A stretch of 64,000 bases of DNA from Lactobacillus taiwanensis DSM 21401 (GCF_001436695.1 NZ_AYZG01000051.1:248298-312297), one strand, 5' to 3'. Numbered from the stretch's first letter, positions 1-10,199 are shown. The notes: a model not told the origin generated them from the sequence alone. Translations and numbers: made by a program.

Positions 1-149
1 TTTTGGATATTTGATTTTAATGATAAAGTTTCTATTTTGTCAACTGTTACTTCTTCCTCTGAAGTAAAACTTTCTGCAATTTTCCCTAAAGTGGTAATCC
101 CAATACCTTGTTGCAATTTTAATCTTAAACAAAATTCTTTTAAATTCAT
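1..149 (-). CDS. dprA: DNA processing protein DprA, N-terminal fragment (runs off window)
   Basis: The reverse strand encodes about 49 residues starting MNLKEFCLRLKLQQGIG and continuing open to the window edge. The start and the G-I-T-T-L-G-K-I pattern resemble the N-terminal SAM-like region of DprA/Smf, the single-strand DNA binding protein that loads RecA during natural transformation. A GGAGG ribosome binding site lies 10 bases upstream of the ATG. Lying directly downstream of rnhB is the usual place for dprA in lactobacilli, which supports the call. Only the first part is present, so the Rossmann-fold domain cannot be checked. Confidence 0.75.
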   Translation of the reverse strand, partial: MNLKEFCLRLKLQQGIGITTLGKIAESFTSEEEVTVDKIETLSLKSNIQ

Positions 150-158
150 ATAAATAAA

Positions 159-192
159 AACCTCCACTATCAAGTACGCAAAAGTGAAGGTT
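159..192 (-). terminator. Hairpin between rnhB and dprA that contains the dprA ribosome binding site
   Basis: An inverted repeat of 10 bases per arm (one G-U pair) reads AACCTTCACT / AGTGGAGGTT on the minus strand and is followed by TTTATTTAT. It looks like an rnhB terminator or attenuator. The 3' arm contains the GGAGG of dprA, so folding would hide the dprA start. Seen directly; the regulatory role is inferred. Confidence 0.55.
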
Positions 193-202
193 TATTTTTT
201 AT

Positions 203-955
203 TTATTTTTCGTATTCGCTAACTGGAGCAAAAGAACGGCGATGTATCGGCGTTGGACCATATTTTTTTAGTGCTTCCATATGTTCACGTGTACCGTATC
301 CTGCATTATGTCTAAAATCATATTCAGGATATAATTCGCCATATGCATCCATTAAATTATCTCGAAAAACTTTAGCAACAATGCTAGCTGCCGCAATTGA
401 ATTAGATTTTGCATCCCCATGAATTAATTTAACCTGTGGAATGTTTAAAGGCACATTCATAGCATCGACTAATAAAGCATTTGGCTTTACCTTCAATCCT
501 TGGACTGCATGTGCCATTGCAACACGGTCAGCTTCATAAATATTAATTCGGTCAATAACATCATTATTAGCTAACCCGACACCTACGCTAATAGCTTTTT
601 CTAAAATTTTTGGAAAAAGAGCCTGGCGTTTTTTGGGAGATAATTTTTTTGAATCGTTAACATCAATTAAATCAAAATCATGCGGCAAAATAACCGCTGC
701 AGTAACTACTGGTCCAGCTAATGGACCACGTCCTACTTCGTCAACCCCAGCAACTAGCTGATCTTTTAGCCAGAACCTTTTTTCATAAGAAAAGCGATCC
801 TGAAATTGAGCCTTAGCTTGAGCAAATTTTGCTTGGCGTTTCTCATAACTAATTAACAGCTTCTGAACTCCTTTTCGTTCGTCAGCTTTTAACTCATTTA
901 ATTGTTCGATACTTACTTCTCCTTGAAGCAAGCTTTTGATTTCAGTAATGGTCAT
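203..955 (-). CDS. rnhB: Ribonuclease HII
   Basis: Encodes a 250-residue type 2 RNase H that removes ribonucleotides and RNA primers from RNA/DNA hybrids in the cytoplasm. The signature [15 protein letters not shown] (about residues 71-85) holds the DE pair of the active site; [14 protein letters not shown] and [17 protein letters not shown] follow in the family order. An N-terminal extension of about 65 residues precedes the catalytic core, as is common in Bacillota RNase HII. The start overlaps the rbgA stop by 4 bases (ATGA type), implying translational coupling in the degV-to-dprA operon. Confidence 0.97.
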   Translation of the reverse strand: MTITEIKSLLQGEVSIEQLNELKADERKGVQKLLISYEKRQAKFAQAKAQFQDRFSYEKRFWLKDQLVAGVDEVGRGPLAGPVVTAAVILPHDFDLIDVNDSKKLSPKKRQALFPKILEKAISVGVGLANNDVIDRINIYEADRVAMAHAVQGLKVKPNALLVDAMNVPLNIPQVKLIHGDAKSNSIAAASIVAKVFRDNLMDAYGELYPEYDFRHNAGYGTREHMEALKKYGPTPIHRRSFAPVSEYEK

Positions 956-1791
956 CTAAGATCGAATGTAATCCTTCCCAATTTTCCTTTACGCAAGCGT
1001 TGAAGCATGAAAAGCGAGAATTTATCATAATCGTCTCTCATGCCATACTTATTAGTCATTGCCAATAACAAATCTGGATTAGACATATTATTTATTTCTT
1101 CACTTGTTGCTTGTGCAAATTTAACAAGATCTTTTTCATAATTTTGCTTTAAAAATTCAATCACAAATAAGGCGACATCATCAGGATGGAAAATATCAGC
1201 CTTAATTGCACCACAAGCAGCTAATTTATAGCCTACTTCTTGATCAGAAAATTTTGGCCACAAAATACCCGGTGTATCTAAAATTTGAACGTTAGTTTTA
1301 GTTTTAAGCCAACTTTGTCCGCGAGTTACGCCCGGTTTATCACCAACAATTGCTGCATTTCTACCAACCATTCGGTTAATAATTGTTGATTTTCCGCAGT
1401 TAGGAATTCCCGCAATTGCCACACGAATCATTGGATTTGATGCACCTTTAGCAATTAACTTATCAGTTTTCTCCTTACCAGCTAATTTAATTATCTTATA
1501 TAAGCTAGTCATATTAGTGTTGTGCTGAGCATCCATTGAGATAACAAAATTGCCCTCGTCTTGATAATATCTAGTCCACTTTTTAGTTTGAATTGAATCA
1601 GCTAAATCAGCCTTATTTAAGATAATGATATGCGGTTTCTTTTTCGTTAATTGTCCAATCATTGGATTACGGGAAGAAACTGGTAAGCGTGCGTCCAATA
1701 CTTCAATTAGAACATCAATTAAGTCTAAATTATCTTCAAGTTGATTTTTAGCCTTATTCATATGTCCTGGATACCATTGAATAGTTGCCAT
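952..1791 (-). CDS. rbgA: Ribosome biogenesis GTPase RbgA (YlqF)
   Basis: Circularly permuted GTPase needed for late assembly of the 50S subunit. The G motifs occur in permuted order: NKAD (G4) comes before GIPNCGKS (G1) and DTPG (G3), and the C-terminal RNA-binding ANTAR-like region follows. The conserved start [15 protein letters not shown] at 1791 is preferred over an upstream ATG at 1806 that would add five residues, because RbgA proteins begin with this motif. The stop overlaps the start of rnhB and the start nearly abuts the protease gene upstream, so the gene is part of the minus-strand operon. About 279 residues, normal for the family. Confidence 0.96.
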   Translation of the reverse strand: MATIQWYPGHMNKAKNQLEDNLDLIDVLIEVLDARLPVSSRNPMIGQLTKKKPHIIILNKADLADSIQTKKWTRYYQDEGNFVISMDAQHNTNMTSLYKIIKLAGKEKTDKLIAKGASNPMIRVAIAGIPNCGKSTIINRMVGRNAAIVGDKPGVTRGQSWLKTKTNVQILDTPGILWPKFSDQEVGYKLAACGAIKADIFHPDDVALFVIEFLKQNYEKDLVKFAQATSEEINNMSNPDLLLAMTNKYGMRDDYDKFSLFMLQRLRKGKLGRITFDLR

Positions 1792-1792
1792 T

Positions 1793-3244
1793 TTAATCCT
1801 CCACATCCTTTAGATTTAAACTCAGAGCTTTCTTTAAAGCAGGATTATCATCTTGCAATTTTTGCGCTACTGCCAAGTAAAGTTGAGCCTGCACTTGCCC
1901 ATTTACTATACCATCTGCTGTCAAATTATGTGCTTTTTGGAACTCGACTACCGCATTTTTAGTTTCATCATCAAAAACACCAGTAACGTGCTTTGGCATA
2001 TAACCTAAAGCAGTTAAATATTGCTGCAAAGTAGCTACATCAACACCAGTCATTGACTTCTTTAAAATACTCATACTTTGGAATTGCGGTAGTTTTGCTA
2101 AAGCAGATTCTGGAACCGGATAAGTAGGCTTTAATCCCTTTTGATTGATCCAAGTACTGTTTGGTGTCAGCCACTTAGCAATCGTATATTTATACTCTGC
2201 ATCTGCTGTTTGTCCGACTTCTTGAACAGTGCCTTTACCATAACTAGTCTGACCAACAGAAACTGCACGGTGATTTTCTACTAAAGCAGCCGTAAAAATC
2301 TCACTGGCACTAGCGGTATTGCCATTAATTAAAATAATTGGTCTTAATGAAGTATGGAAGCCACCCGATAATTTTTTATCAGAACGAATCACTTCTTTTT
2401 GGGTACGATCCTTGTACTGCATAATTATCTTGTTATTGGGTAAGAAATACGATGCAGACTTCAAAGCCGCATTCATTTCTCCACCGGGATTATCTTGTAA
2501 ATCAATAATTAGCTTAGGATATTTTTTAGTATTTATTGACTTTAAAGCACTCTTCAAATCTTTAGCAGTATTAACATCAAATTGCGTAATTGTAATAATC
2601 GTAGCATTGTCTTCAGTACGCTTAGTTAAGCTAGATTGAGAAATTTTAGCACGCTTTAAAGTAACGTTAAAGGTCGAATTACCTCGCTTAAGCTTTAATG
2701 TTACTTTAGTGCCAATTTTCCCTCTAACTAAAGTTGCCACTTTTGTAAATTGGGCTGCGCTGACTTTTTTATTGTCAACGGCAACAATCTCGTCGCCAGG
2801 CTTAATAGTACTTTTCGAAGCTGGGGAATCAGCAACAATAGAGTCCACAACAACTTTATTGTTGCGTACTGCCATCTGAATACCTACCCCGCCAAAACTC
2901 GAGCCCTCTAAAATATTATTGACTTGTTCTTGGTTTGCTCCACTTAATCCCTCAGAAAAAGGATCATTAAGACTATTAAGCATCCCGTTAATTGCCCCTT
3001 GGCGCAATGTTTGCGGTGAGACTTTTTTATAATATGAACCTTGTAATTGCTCATACACTTTTTCAACTTGATAAAAAGGTGACTTTAGTTCCTTAACTTC
3101 CATAATTCCAAAGGTCAAACCTGCACCAATTGCTGCACCAGCTATACCGGTTAACAAAAATTGAGCATATTTGGGAAGATGCTTCTTTTTATTATTTGAA
3201 ATTTCTTTATTTTGATGAGAATTATTTGGTTCTACTTCTGCCAT
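1793..3244 (-). CDS. S41-family carboxy-terminal processing protease (CtpA-like), membrane anchored
   Basis: A 483-residue protein with a cytoplasmic Lys-rich N-terminus, one membrane segment (about residues 29-48), a PDZ domain (about 117-200) with GVGIQM, an S41 peptidase core, and a C-terminal peptidoglycan-binding domain (about 395-460). The catalytic Ser/Lys dyad is visible as S312 in NTASASEIF and K337 in SYGKGTVQ. The family cleaves extracytoplasmic substrates near their C-termini, and the wall-binding domain suggests action at the cell wall. Overlaps or abuts rbgA downstream; yozE lies 7 bases upstream. Substrate unknown. Confidence 0.93.
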   Translation of the reverse strand: MAEVEPNNSHQNKEISNNKKKHLPKYAQFLLTGIAGAAIGAGLTFGIMEVKELKSPFYQVEKVYEQLQGSYYKKVSPQTLRQGAINGMLNSLNDPFSEGLSGANQEQVNNILEGSSFGGVGIQMAVRNNKVVVDSIVADSPASKSTIKPGDEIVAVDNKKVSAAQFTKVATLVRGKIGTKVTLKLKRGNSTFNVTLKRAKISQSSLTKRTEDNATIITITQFDVNTAKDLKSALKSINTKKYPKLIIDLQDNPGGEMNAALKSASYFLPNNKIIMQYKDRTQKEVIRSDKKLSGGFHTSLRPIILINGNTASASEIFTAALVENHRAVSVGQTSYGKGTVQEVGQTADAEYKYTIAKWLTPNSTWINQKGLKPTYPVPESALAKLPQFQSMSILKKSMTGVDVATLQQYLTALGYMPKHVTGVFDDETKNAVVEFQKAHNLTADGIVNGQVQAQLYLAVAQKLQDDNPALKKALSLNLKDVED

Positions 3245-3251
3245 ATTAGCC

Positions 3252-3479
3252 TCAGTTCATATTATCTAAATATAATTGATATGCCTTGTCAAAAACGCTC
3301 ATGCTTGGTAAATAACCAGCATTTAATTCTAAATATTCTGATAACTTTTCATAGTCTTCTTCTTGTTTTGGAAAAGAACTGTCATGTTGAGCATTATTAG
3401 CAAATTGAGCAATATCATCTAAAGATCCTGGATTTCTTTGCGTCATTAAAAAGCGATAAAAGCTTTCACGATATGCCAT
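3252..3479 (-). CDS. YozE family protein (UPF0346)
   Basis: A 75-residue acidic protein with the conserved YozE_SAM_like pattern: [17 protein letters not shown] at the start, then [23 protein letters not shown] and FDKAYQLYL. Members fold as a small helical SAM-like domain; their function is not established. The start overlaps the end of degV by one base and the stop is 7 bases before the protease gene, so it is co-transcribed with both. The length matches the family. Confidence 0.88.
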   Translation of the reverse strand: MAYRESFYRFLMTQRNPGSLDDIAQFANNAQHDSSFPKQEEDYEKLSEYLELNAGYLPSMSVFDKAYQLYLDNMN

Positions 3480-4336
3480 TAATAGTCCTCCGTTGTATAG
3501 AAAACTGCATAAGCCCCGCTACCAGCGTGAGTTGCAATAATTGGACTAGTAACACGAATTAACACCTTAATATCAGGATTAATTTCTTTAATTTTTTCAC
3601 CTAATGCTTGCATATCTTCTAAAGTATCAACGTAAGAAATGGATACTTCTTTAAGTTCATGCTTATGCTCTTCTACGTACTTTAAAATTCGTTTATCAAA
3701 ATTCTTAGAGAATTTCTTGCCACGTCCCTTTTTAGCAACATCTAGGTTACCATCAGGCATGTGCAATTCAATTCTAATATTTAATAAAGTGGCAATCTTA
3801 CCAGCTACCGGCCCCAGACGACCACCTTTAATCAAATTATCAAGATTTACGACAATCATTCTCAATTTTTGATTTTGCTTAAGCTTTTCAATATGAGCAA
3901 GGATTTCTTCGAGACTTTTGCCTTCCTGTGCATCCTTAGCCGCAGCTAAAACTTGATATGCTTCTGCACGATCAGTAAGCTCAGAATCCACCAAACTAAT
4001 CTGATCACTCTTACCAATCAAATCGGCTGCCTGTCTAGCAGCTTCAATAGTTCCACTTAAAGAACGGGCAAGAAAAATTCCGACAACTTGACTGCCATCT
4101 TCGGTTAATTCTCTGAATACTTTTTCAAAAACTCCAATAGACGGTTGACTAGTCTTAGGCAATTCTTTTGATTCATCCATCTTTTTTACAAATTCTTCGC
4201 GGCTAATGTCGACGCCATCTGTGTAAGTCTGACCATCAATAGTAATAGTTAATGGAACTACTGTAATATTATATTTATCAATTTCTTCAGGAGTTAATTG
4301 AACTGAGGAATCAGTTACTACTTTAATCTTAGCCAT
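3479..4336 (-). CDS. DegV family fatty-acid-binding protein
   Basis: A 285-residue DegV/EDD-fold protein. The first line [16 protein letters not shown] is the typical DegV N-terminus, followed by [19 protein letters not shown] and [13 protein letters not shown]; the C-terminal domain contains [18 protein letters not shown]. DegV proteins bind a fatty acid and serve as FakB subunits that present it to the kinase FakA; which fatty acid is bound cannot be told here. It is the first gene of the minus-strand operon ending in dprA; divergent promoters for it and hemolysin III must lie in 4337-4478. Confidence 0.93.
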   Translation of the reverse strand: MAKIKVVTDSSVQLTPEEIDKYNITVVPLTITIDGQTYTDGVDISREEFVKKMDESKELPKTSQPSIGVFEKVFRELTEDGSQVVGIFLARSLSGTIEAARQAADLIGKSDQISLVDSELTDRAEAYQVLAAAKDAQEGKSLEEILAHIEKLKQNQKLRMIVVNLDNLIKGGRLGPVAGKIATLLNIRIELHMPDGNLDVAKKGRGKKFSKNFDKRILKYVEEHKHELKEVSISYVDTLEDMQALGEKIKEINPDIKVLIRVTSPIIATHAGSGAYAVFYTTEDY

Positions 4337-4478
4337 TCTAGCTCCTATCCCCTATTCTTCTTTAATTATTATTCTATGTTAGAATTTATTAAGTACAACC
4401 TCAAGTATATCAAAAATACAAAAATGAGTTAAAATTTATTAAATAGATTATAAAGTTATTATAAGGCGGAATAAATGA

Positions 4479-5144
4479 ATGTCTTTTAAACAATTGTGGC
4501 AAGAACCAAAGAATCAATCTAAAACCTATAACATTTTGAACAACATTTTTAGTGCCATCACTCATGGTATCGGCTTTGGACTAGCTGTGGCAGGCTTAGT
4601 AATTTTGATTGTTAGAGCAGCTCATACAGGAAGTGCCTTAAGGGTGACAGCTTTTACTCTTTATGGCTCTAGTTTGGTTATCCTTTATCTTTTTTCAACA
4701 CTCTATCATAGTTTGATTTTTACCCGAGCTAGGCGAGTGTTTCAAATATTCGATCACTCTTCAATTTTTATTTTAATTACTGGAACCTACACTCCTTATA
4801 CCTTAGTCGCAATCGGCGGTGTTAAGGGATGGATTATGTTCGGTATTATCCTAGCGCTCGCAATCTTTGGCATTTTATTTTATATTTTCAATCAAGGAAA
4901 ACATGTGATCTTAGATACAATTTTGTATGTCTTAATGGGATGGATCGTAATTATTGCTTCAAGCACACTCTATCCCGTATTAGGGCCTACTGGATTTTGG
5001 CTTTTAGTCTGGGGCGGAGTTGCTTATACGGTCGGAGCAGTCCTGTTCTCAATGTGCGGTGTTCCTTATATTCACGTTATTTGGCACATGTTCGTTTTAC
5101 TTGGATCAATTTTGATGTATTTTTCAATTTTACTTTACGTTTAA
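4479..5144 (+). CDS. Hemolysin III / PAQR family membrane protein
   Basis: A 221-residue protein with about seven membrane segments. It keeps the PAQR marks: NIFSAITHGIG near residue 27, STLYHS (about 76-81), FDHSSIFILITGTYTPY, and the C-terminal HVIWHMFVLLGS histidines, which in the family bind a metal in a hydrolase-like site. Despite the name, a cytolytic role is not established for most bacterial members. The gene is alone on the plus strand between degV and cca and shares a bidirectional terminator with cca. Confidence 0.92.
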   Translation: MSFKQLWQEPKNQSKTYNILNNIFSAITHGIGFGLAVAGLVILIVRAAHTGSALRVTAFTLYGSSLVILYLFSTLYHSLIFTRARRVFQIFDHSSIFILITGTYTPYTLVAIGGVKGWIMFGIILALAIFGILFYIFNQGKHVILDTILYVLMGWIVIIASSTLYPVLGPTGFWLLVWGGVAYTVGAVLFSMCGVPYIHVIWHMFVLLGSILMYFSILLYV

Positions 5145-5184
5145 AAAATAGGCTAGTGATTTTCTTCTTCACTAGCCTATTTTG
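5144..5184. terminator. Bidirectional rho-independent terminator between hemolysin III and cca
   Basis: The arms AAAATAGGCTAGTGA and TCACTAGCCTATTTT form a near-perfect stem with U-runs possible in both directions. It ends the convergent genes on each side. Confidence 0.9.
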
Positions 5185-6381
5185 CTAATTATTTAAAGCT
5201 ATATATTCAGTAATCGCTTCTTCATTATTGCTTACAATGCCTTCAAGCACTGCCTTTTTAATTTCTTCTAGTAGAAGACCAACTCTTGGTCCTGCTGGAA
5301 TACCATTCTTTAATAAAAAGTGCCCATCTACTACCAAATCGTGACTATCCTTAATTGGCAACGCTTCATATCTATCTACTAAAGCTCTACCATTAATCGG
5401 CTGCCCTAAAATATTAGCAAGATCAATAGTTGAAACAATCGTTCTTAAACCTGCTTTATATAGATTATAATTATTTGGTGCACGTGAACTAATTAGATCA
5501 AAGAAACTTACAATATCAGCTACCTGACGTTCCATTGCATTAGAGTTTTTCCAGATACGCATAAAGTGAGCAATTTTTTCATTAGGTAATTTCAACAAAA
5601 TAATCATTAAAGCCCATAGATTAGCTTCTGTAGTAGGACTAAAATTAAGTTGAGGATAAAGAGCAAGATTTTCTTTTTTACCTTTAAAACCTGGGACTTC
5701 TTCAGATAAACCTGTATCTAAAAAGATTTGAAAGGCCTTTTGACTACCCGGTGCAATGCCCATTTTTACAAATTCATCGCGAATACGCTCAACTGAAATC
5801 TTACTAAGCAATTCATGATTGTCACTAATTGCCTGTTCTGTTTCTGGTTCAAGAGTAAATTGTAATTGACTCATAAAGCGAACGGCACGCATCATTCTAA
5901 GGGCATCTTCGTGGAAACGATTTTCAGCCTTCCCTACCGCACGAATAAGTCGCTTGTCTAAGTCGCCTAAACCATCGAAGTGATCAACTATGTTACCATC
6001 AACGTTCATTGCTAAAGCATTAATAGTAAAATCTCGTCTCTTTAAATCTTCTGACAAATTTTGTACAAAAGTTACATGATCTGGTCTACGAAAATCTTGA
6101 TAGCCTGACTCAGTTCTAAAAGTTGTTATTTCGTAACTTTCGCCCCCATAAAGAACAGTTACTGTTCCATGCTTAATTCCCGTATCAATTGTTTTCTCAA
6201 AAATCTGCTTAATTTCTGCTGGATAAGCGCTAGTTGCAATATCAACATCATGAATATGACGCTTCAGGAGTAAATCTCGAACACTGCCTCCAACAAAATA
6301 GGCCTCATAGCCTGCTTCATTAATTTTTTTCAAAACTGGAAGCGCAGCAGTAAAAACTTCCGGTAAATTATCAATCTTCAT
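5185..6381 (-). CDS. cca: CCA tRNA nucleotidyltransferase
   Basis: Class II CCA-adding enzyme that builds or repairs the 3' CCA end of tRNAs using CTP and ATP. Visible motifs: [12 protein letters not shown] (nucleotide binding), HDVDIAT with the two metal-binding Asp residues, [15 protein letters not shown], and [12 protein letters not shown] with the nucleotide-selecting EDxxR. I chose the ATG at 6381 ([14 protein letters not shown]), which has a GGAATAGGAA ribosome site before it; an ATG at 6420 would add 13 unlikely residues. About 398 residues, normal length. This gene marks the left border of the accessory island. Confidence 0.96.
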   Translation of the reverse strand: MKIDNLPEVFTAALPVLKKINEAGYEAYFVGGSVRDLLLKRHIHDVDIATSAYPAEIKQIFEKTIDTGIKHGTVTVLYGGESYEITTFRTESGYQDFRRPDHVTFVQNLSEDLKRRDFTINALAMNVDGNIVDHFDGLGDLDKRLIRAVGKAENRFHEDALRMMRAVRFMSQLQFTLEPETEQAISDNHELLSKISVERIRDEFVKMGIAPGSQKAFQIFLDTGLSEEVPGFKGKKENLALYPQLNFSPTTEANLWALMIILLKLPNEKIAHFMRIWKNSNAMERQVADIVSFFDLISSRAPNNYNLYKAGLRTIVSTIDLANILGQPINGRALVDRYEALPIKDSHDLVVDGHFLLKNGIPAGPRVGLLLEEIKKAVLEGIVSNNEEAITEYIALNN

Positions 6382-6440
6382 ATATTTTCCTATTCCCCTT
6401 AAAATTCCGTTGTTCTTCATTATAGAAAGAAGGAAGTAAC

Positions 6441-7651
6441 ATGAATAAAATTTTTAATAAATAACTACTTAAACAAGTCTTCTTCATTACTCTAGGCTGC
6501 AGCGCTTATGCTTTTAGCTTAGATGCCATCAGCATCCCTAACAAACTTGCTGACGGCGGGATCAGTGGGATCGCCCTTTTACTTAGATATTGGTTCCACA
6601 TCAATCCTGGCTTGTCCACGTTACTTCTAAATATCCCTCTAATTATAATCGGATATCGATTTATGGGCAAACGGCCCCTTGCTTTAACCATTTGGGGCAC
6701 ACTTTGCCTATCCTTCTTTTTATCTTTTGGTTGCACATCCCTATTATAAACCAATTGAATTTGGAGCATGATCTTTTTATCGCAGGTGTGCTAGCTGGAT
6801 TATTTTCAGGATTTGGGATTGGGATTGTGTTCAAGTATGGCGGAACTGATATTATCGCTAGAATACTCGACTTAAAATTAGGTATTCCTGTTGGAAAATC
6901 ACTTCTTGCTTTAGACGCCTTTGTATTGACTATTCCACTTTCCTACCTCGATATTAAACATATGATTTATACTTTACTTGCTAGCTTTATATTATCTCGA
7001 ATCACAGACTCGATTCAAGCCGGTTCTTACGCAGCACGTGGACTTTTCATTATTTCAGATTTAAATATTAAAGACACACCAGTTTTGGAACGAGTTATTC
7101 AAAGCCTCTACTCTTCAATAGGCAGTCAGATTTCTATTAATAAGATAACTAATACTCTCAAAAGTGCTGGGTATTCTTCTAGCAACAAAACGGTTGATCG
7201 ACACTTAGGCGGTATTCTAAACAGTCTATTAATGTATGAAGCAAAAAGATATGATATTCGCGGTCGTCAACTCCTAAACAGTCAGAGCAAATATTATGGC
7301 GTTGATATGGGAATTAGAAATATTCTCCTACCTGATCATCAAGAAGACTTCGGACATATTATTGAAAATATTGTTTACTTGGAGTTACTTAGACGCAATA
7401 AAGCAGTTTACGTTGGAGAAAGCAGTAAATACGAGGTTGATTTTGTCGGGATTAGCGATATGAAGCAGCTCTCCTATTATCAAGTTGCTTTAACTACCAT
7501 GGATGAAAAAGTACTAAAACGTGAATTAAGATCACTAGAGCAAATTCGCGATTCCTACCCTAAATATCTATTAACTTTAGACACTATCAATCGCACAGCA
7601 AATTACAACGGTATCCAAAAACTTAATTTAATTGATTGGCTATTAAGCTAA
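6441..7651 (+). pseudogene. Broken YitT-family membrane protein fused to the 3' half of a DUF4143-type ATPase
   Basis: From an ATG at 6441 (ribosome site AAGGAAG) the sequence encodes a YitT-like N-terminus, including LADGGISGIALLLRY, but has an in-frame TAA at codon 8 and a frameshift near 6727. YitT similarity resumes with NLEHDLFIAGVLAGLFSGFG and KYGGTDIIARIL up to SYAARGLFIISD (about 7060). There, instead of the usual DUF2179 domain, the frame continues into ERVIQSLYSSIGSQISINK, KTVDRHL and YVGESSKYEVDFVG, which is the C-terminal DUF4143 / PD-(D/E)XK-like part of an AAA ATPase without its P-loop half. A deletion joining two genes in frame is the simplest explanation. Confidence 0.75.
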
Positions 7652-7660
7652 TTAACATGC

Positions 7661-7696
7661 CAATAGATCAATGTGAGATCTATTGCAACTTTTTAT
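7661..7696 (+). terminator. Rho-independent terminator after the YitT/ATPase remnant
   Basis: A perfect 9-bp stem (CAATAGATC / GATCTATTG) with a 7-base loop is followed by CAACTTTTTAT. Probably the original terminator of the ATPase gene. Confidence 0.65.
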
Positions 7697-7817
7697 ATTC
7701 CTTAACTCTTGCAAATTTTCGCGCGTAATACAAAAGTTGAAATAAGGATCCTATAATATCAACATTTTTTAGCATTTTAGAAAGCGAAAGTTTATTTTTC
7801 AATCTATTTGCGGTTAA

Positions 7818-7849
7818 AAAAACGTTCGAAAAGCTTTTCGACCGTTTTT
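7818..7849. repeat. Perfect palindrome with A/T flanks, possible terminator or operator
   Basis: TCGAAAAGCTTTTCGA (7826-7841) is a perfect palindrome, extended by AAAAACG and CGTTTTT with one mismatch. The rest of 7697-7907 shows no gene. It could end transcription of the sigma-like gene on the minus strand, whose stop is 58 bases away. Confidence 0.45.
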
Positions 7850-7907
7850 ATTGCGCACGTAAAATTGTTACCCATTTAGACTTTAACTATAATATTTCTT
7901 TTGCTAA

Positions 7908-9008
7908 TTACCAACTATAAGGTAATTGATTATGTTCATCTTTAATTTCAAATACTTCATAATTCATATTCAGAAATTCTTGTACTTGTTCACTACGCTC
8001 TGGAGTTTTTAATTTTTTTATTGCCTTATTTATAATTTGTCTAATTCGATACTCATTTACGCCAAAAATTCTTGCAATATCGCTTACACTTCTAACTTTT
8101 CCTACCTGTTCTTCTTCATCATCAAAACTATCAATGTAGTAACGCAATCGTAGAACGCTATCTTCCCGATCAGTTAATATATCTAAAACTATATCTAATT
8201 TATCTTGCAACGTCGCATAGGGTTTTGAACCCCATCGATTATTAAAACAATAAGTGTTTTGATCAATTGTATTATTTAACTCTTTTGGCGGTAGTAAAGT
8301 AATCTCATCTATTACTACAAAATACGGAAGATTTTTTGAGGGTTCATTTTCATTAAGAACGACTAGCTGTCTTTCTTGCTTTTTTAATTTAGCGAATTTA
8401 TTTGCATTTATATCGACCTTGCCAATCTGCTTACGAACTTTTGCAAGCTCATCTTTATAGCTTCTTTTAGGCCTTCCATATAAGCTATCATACTTTATTT
8501 TTTTATCCACCCACTTTTCAGCTTGCTGCTGTTTTTTCTTAAGCAAGGGAATACGTATAATTTGCGATCTAGTTCCGTGTAATTGGTCGCCATCTTTATT
8601 AAAAGCGTACGTCATTGCATTTATAACATAGGTAGAGATTTTTAGATTTTGATTTTTTTTTAGATCTTGAATCAATTTATCAATAGTATTTATGGCTAAA
8701 GATTCAACTATAAATGTTATTTTGTTTTTAAATTGAATATAAGGATAAGCATAGTACGGATATTCTTCTTTATGTACCTTGTCGTATATTTTCTTAGTGA
8801 TCAAATTAGCATTTAAAATTAATAATGCAATTGCCTTGTTCCACCAATCATTCTTAGACAAAATGATCTTGGTATTTAAAGACTCATAATCATCGCTATT
8901 AAATTTAAACATTCCAAAATTGATTTGATACAATTCATGCAAATCTTCAAGATCATCAGTAAATCTAGGAACTTTAATTACAAAGTTTTTATCAATTCTT
9001 ATTTCCAT
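7908..9008 (-). CDS. Divergent sigma-70-like RNA polymerase sigma factor (orphan)
   Basis: A 366-residue protein whose C-terminus is a clear sigma region 4: LTDREDSVLRLRYYI (278-292), then a helix-turn-helix SVSDIARIFGVNEYRIRQII (307-326) and KLKTPERSEQVQEFL, matching the end of primary sigma factors. Residues 124-161 (LKISTYVINAMTYAF ... RSQIIRIPLL) resemble regions 2.4/3.0 of group 1-2 sigmas. The region 2.1-2.2 core helix is weak, and a Lys-rich insert (about 160-220) separates the two halves. No anti-sigma gene is adjacent. It could be a phage- or element-derived sigma or a DNA-binding relative that no longer recruits polymerase. Located in the accessory island. Confidence 0.7.
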   Translation of the reverse strand: MEIRIDKNFVIKVPRFTDDLEDLHELYQINFGMFKFNSDDYESLNTKIILSKNDWWNKAIALLILNANLITKKIYDKVHKEEYPYYAYPYIQFKNKITFIVESLAINTIDKLIQDLKKNQNLKISTYVINAMTYAFNKDGDQLHGTRSQIIRIPLLKKKQQQAEKWVDKKIKYDSLYGRPKRSYKDELAKVRKQIGKVDINANKFAKLKKQERQLVVLNENEPSKNLPYFVVIDEITLLPPKELNNTIDQNTYCFNNRWGSKPYATLQDKLDIVLDILTDREDSVLRLRYYIDSFDDEEEQVGKVRSVSDIARIFGVNEYRIRQIINKAIKKLKTPERSEQVQEFLNMNYEVFEIKDEHNQLPYSW

Positions 9009-9047
9009 ATCTTCAAATTCAATTCCTGTTTTTATATTTGTTAATGA

Positions 9048-9200
9048 TTATAACCGAAATATTAATTTAGAATTCGACTTAATTTGACCGATAGTCATAT
9101 CATCATCAAGCTTGTTAACCATTAAGGGATGCTTATAGAAAAAATGTTCTATAAATTTATTTTCATCTATATTTCTTAAGACTTCTTGCACTGTTCTCAT
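9048..9200 (-). CDS. Small 50-residue protein or gene fragment, function unknown
   Basis: An open frame of 50 codons starts MRTVQEVLRNIDENKFIEHF and continues YKHPLMVNKLDDDMTIGQIK before a TAA. There is no strong ribosome site. The start looks like the N-terminus of a longer helical protein family (DUF6557-like pattern, low certainty), so this may be a truncated remnant. It lies between the Mrr gene and the sigma-like gene on the same strand. Confidence 0.35.
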   Translation of the reverse strand: MRTVQEVLRNIDENKFIEHFFYKHPLMVNKLDDDMTIGQIKSNSKLIFRL

Positions 9201-9239
9201 GTGATTATACAACTTTCATATACAATAATCTGCTAATCT

Positions 9240-10181
9240 TTATTCTTCAAAAAAATCATCATCAATATCATACAATTCATAAGTTTGACTGACCTGTACG
9301 CCGACCTTATATTGAATCATTAAATTAGTAAGCATTTCACCATCAACTAAGGCAATATTTAATTGTTTAGCTGCTTCTCGTGCATCACTGGTAAATGACG
9401 AAGTAGTTATAAATACTCCACGATCTGCTTGCTTACGTCTAAGTGCACCAAAGAAACTATTAATTTCAGGACTGCCTACAACATTCTTTTCTGAATATCT
9501 TTTAACTTGCACATAAACTGTACGTAATCCTAGTGGATCTTGATTAATGATTCCGTCAATACCACCGTCATTAGATTTCTGAGTTACGACGGATTGTCCA
9601 TTAGTCCCTTTATAGCCCATCTCATTTAAGAGCTTAACCATCATATGCTCAAATTGATAAGGATCCGTACTACGTAATTTAGCAATTAATTTTTCCGATA
9701 AATCACTACTTTGCTTATCAAACCAATCTTTGATTTGTTTTTCAGTTAATTCAAAAGTCTGATCTTCAGCGATATCATTATCAATTTCTTTTTTATTTTT
9801 TAACTTATTTTGATGTTCAATGTACGCTGCCTGAGAATGAACAAAATCACGTGTAATATTCAGTCCGTATTTATATAATGCTTCTTTTCCTGTTTCACTT
9901 ATCCTATAGATACTTCTTCTGGGTGAATTAAGTAAACCCGATAATTTTAGCTCACTTAAGGCCCACCCGACACGATTATATGCAATTAAATCGTGATATT
10001 TAGATGCATATCTTAATTTAGCAAGTTCTTCAGGTAAATTAACTTCATCTAAAACAGCTTGATCCAATTCTTTCCCTCTCCATTCTCTTTTAGTACTTGC
10101 CACCTGCAATACAGGACCTAGAAAAGCATCCCAAGTTGGCATTCCATTATCACTATGTTTCAGTGTTTTATAATCAATCAT
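9240..10181 (-). CDS. Mrr-type restriction endonuclease (first copy)
   Basis: A 313-residue protein with an Mrr_N winged-helix domain (about residues 1-110, GMPTWDAFLGPVLQVA, VGWALSELKLSGLL) and a C-terminal Mrr_cat PD-(D/E)XK nuclease. The active-site pattern is visible as FEHMMVKLLNEMGY, NDGGIDGII and VYVQVKRY, followed by the family motif FITTSSFTSDAREAA. Mrr enzymes cut DNA carrying foreign methylation. A second Mrr-like gene lies at 12286-13200 and both proteins end in an acidic DDFFE tail, so they are paralogues. Intact, with no companion methylase, as expected for a type IV enzyme. Confidence 0.9.
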   Translation of the reverse strand: MIDYKTLKHSDNGMPTWDAFLGPVLQVASTKREWRGKELDQAVLDEVNLPEELAKLRYASKYHDLIAYNRVGWALSELKLSGLLNSPRRSIYRISETGKEALYKYGLNITRDFVHSQAAYIEHQNKLKNKKEIDNDIAEDQTFELTEKQIKDWFDKQSSDLSEKLIAKLRSTDPYQFEHMMVKLLNEMGYKGTNGQSVVTQKSNDGGIDGIINQDPLGLRTVYVQVKRYSEKNVVGSPEINSFFGALRRKQADRGVFITTSSFTSDAREAAKQLNIALVDGEMLTNLMIQYKVGVQVSQTYELYDIDDDFFEE

Positions 10182-10199
10182 TATCTAAAAAATCCTATA

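Noticed and set aside
4829..5188. Second plus-strand frame inside hemolysin III
   Set aside because: Shadow of the membrane protein gene in another frame.
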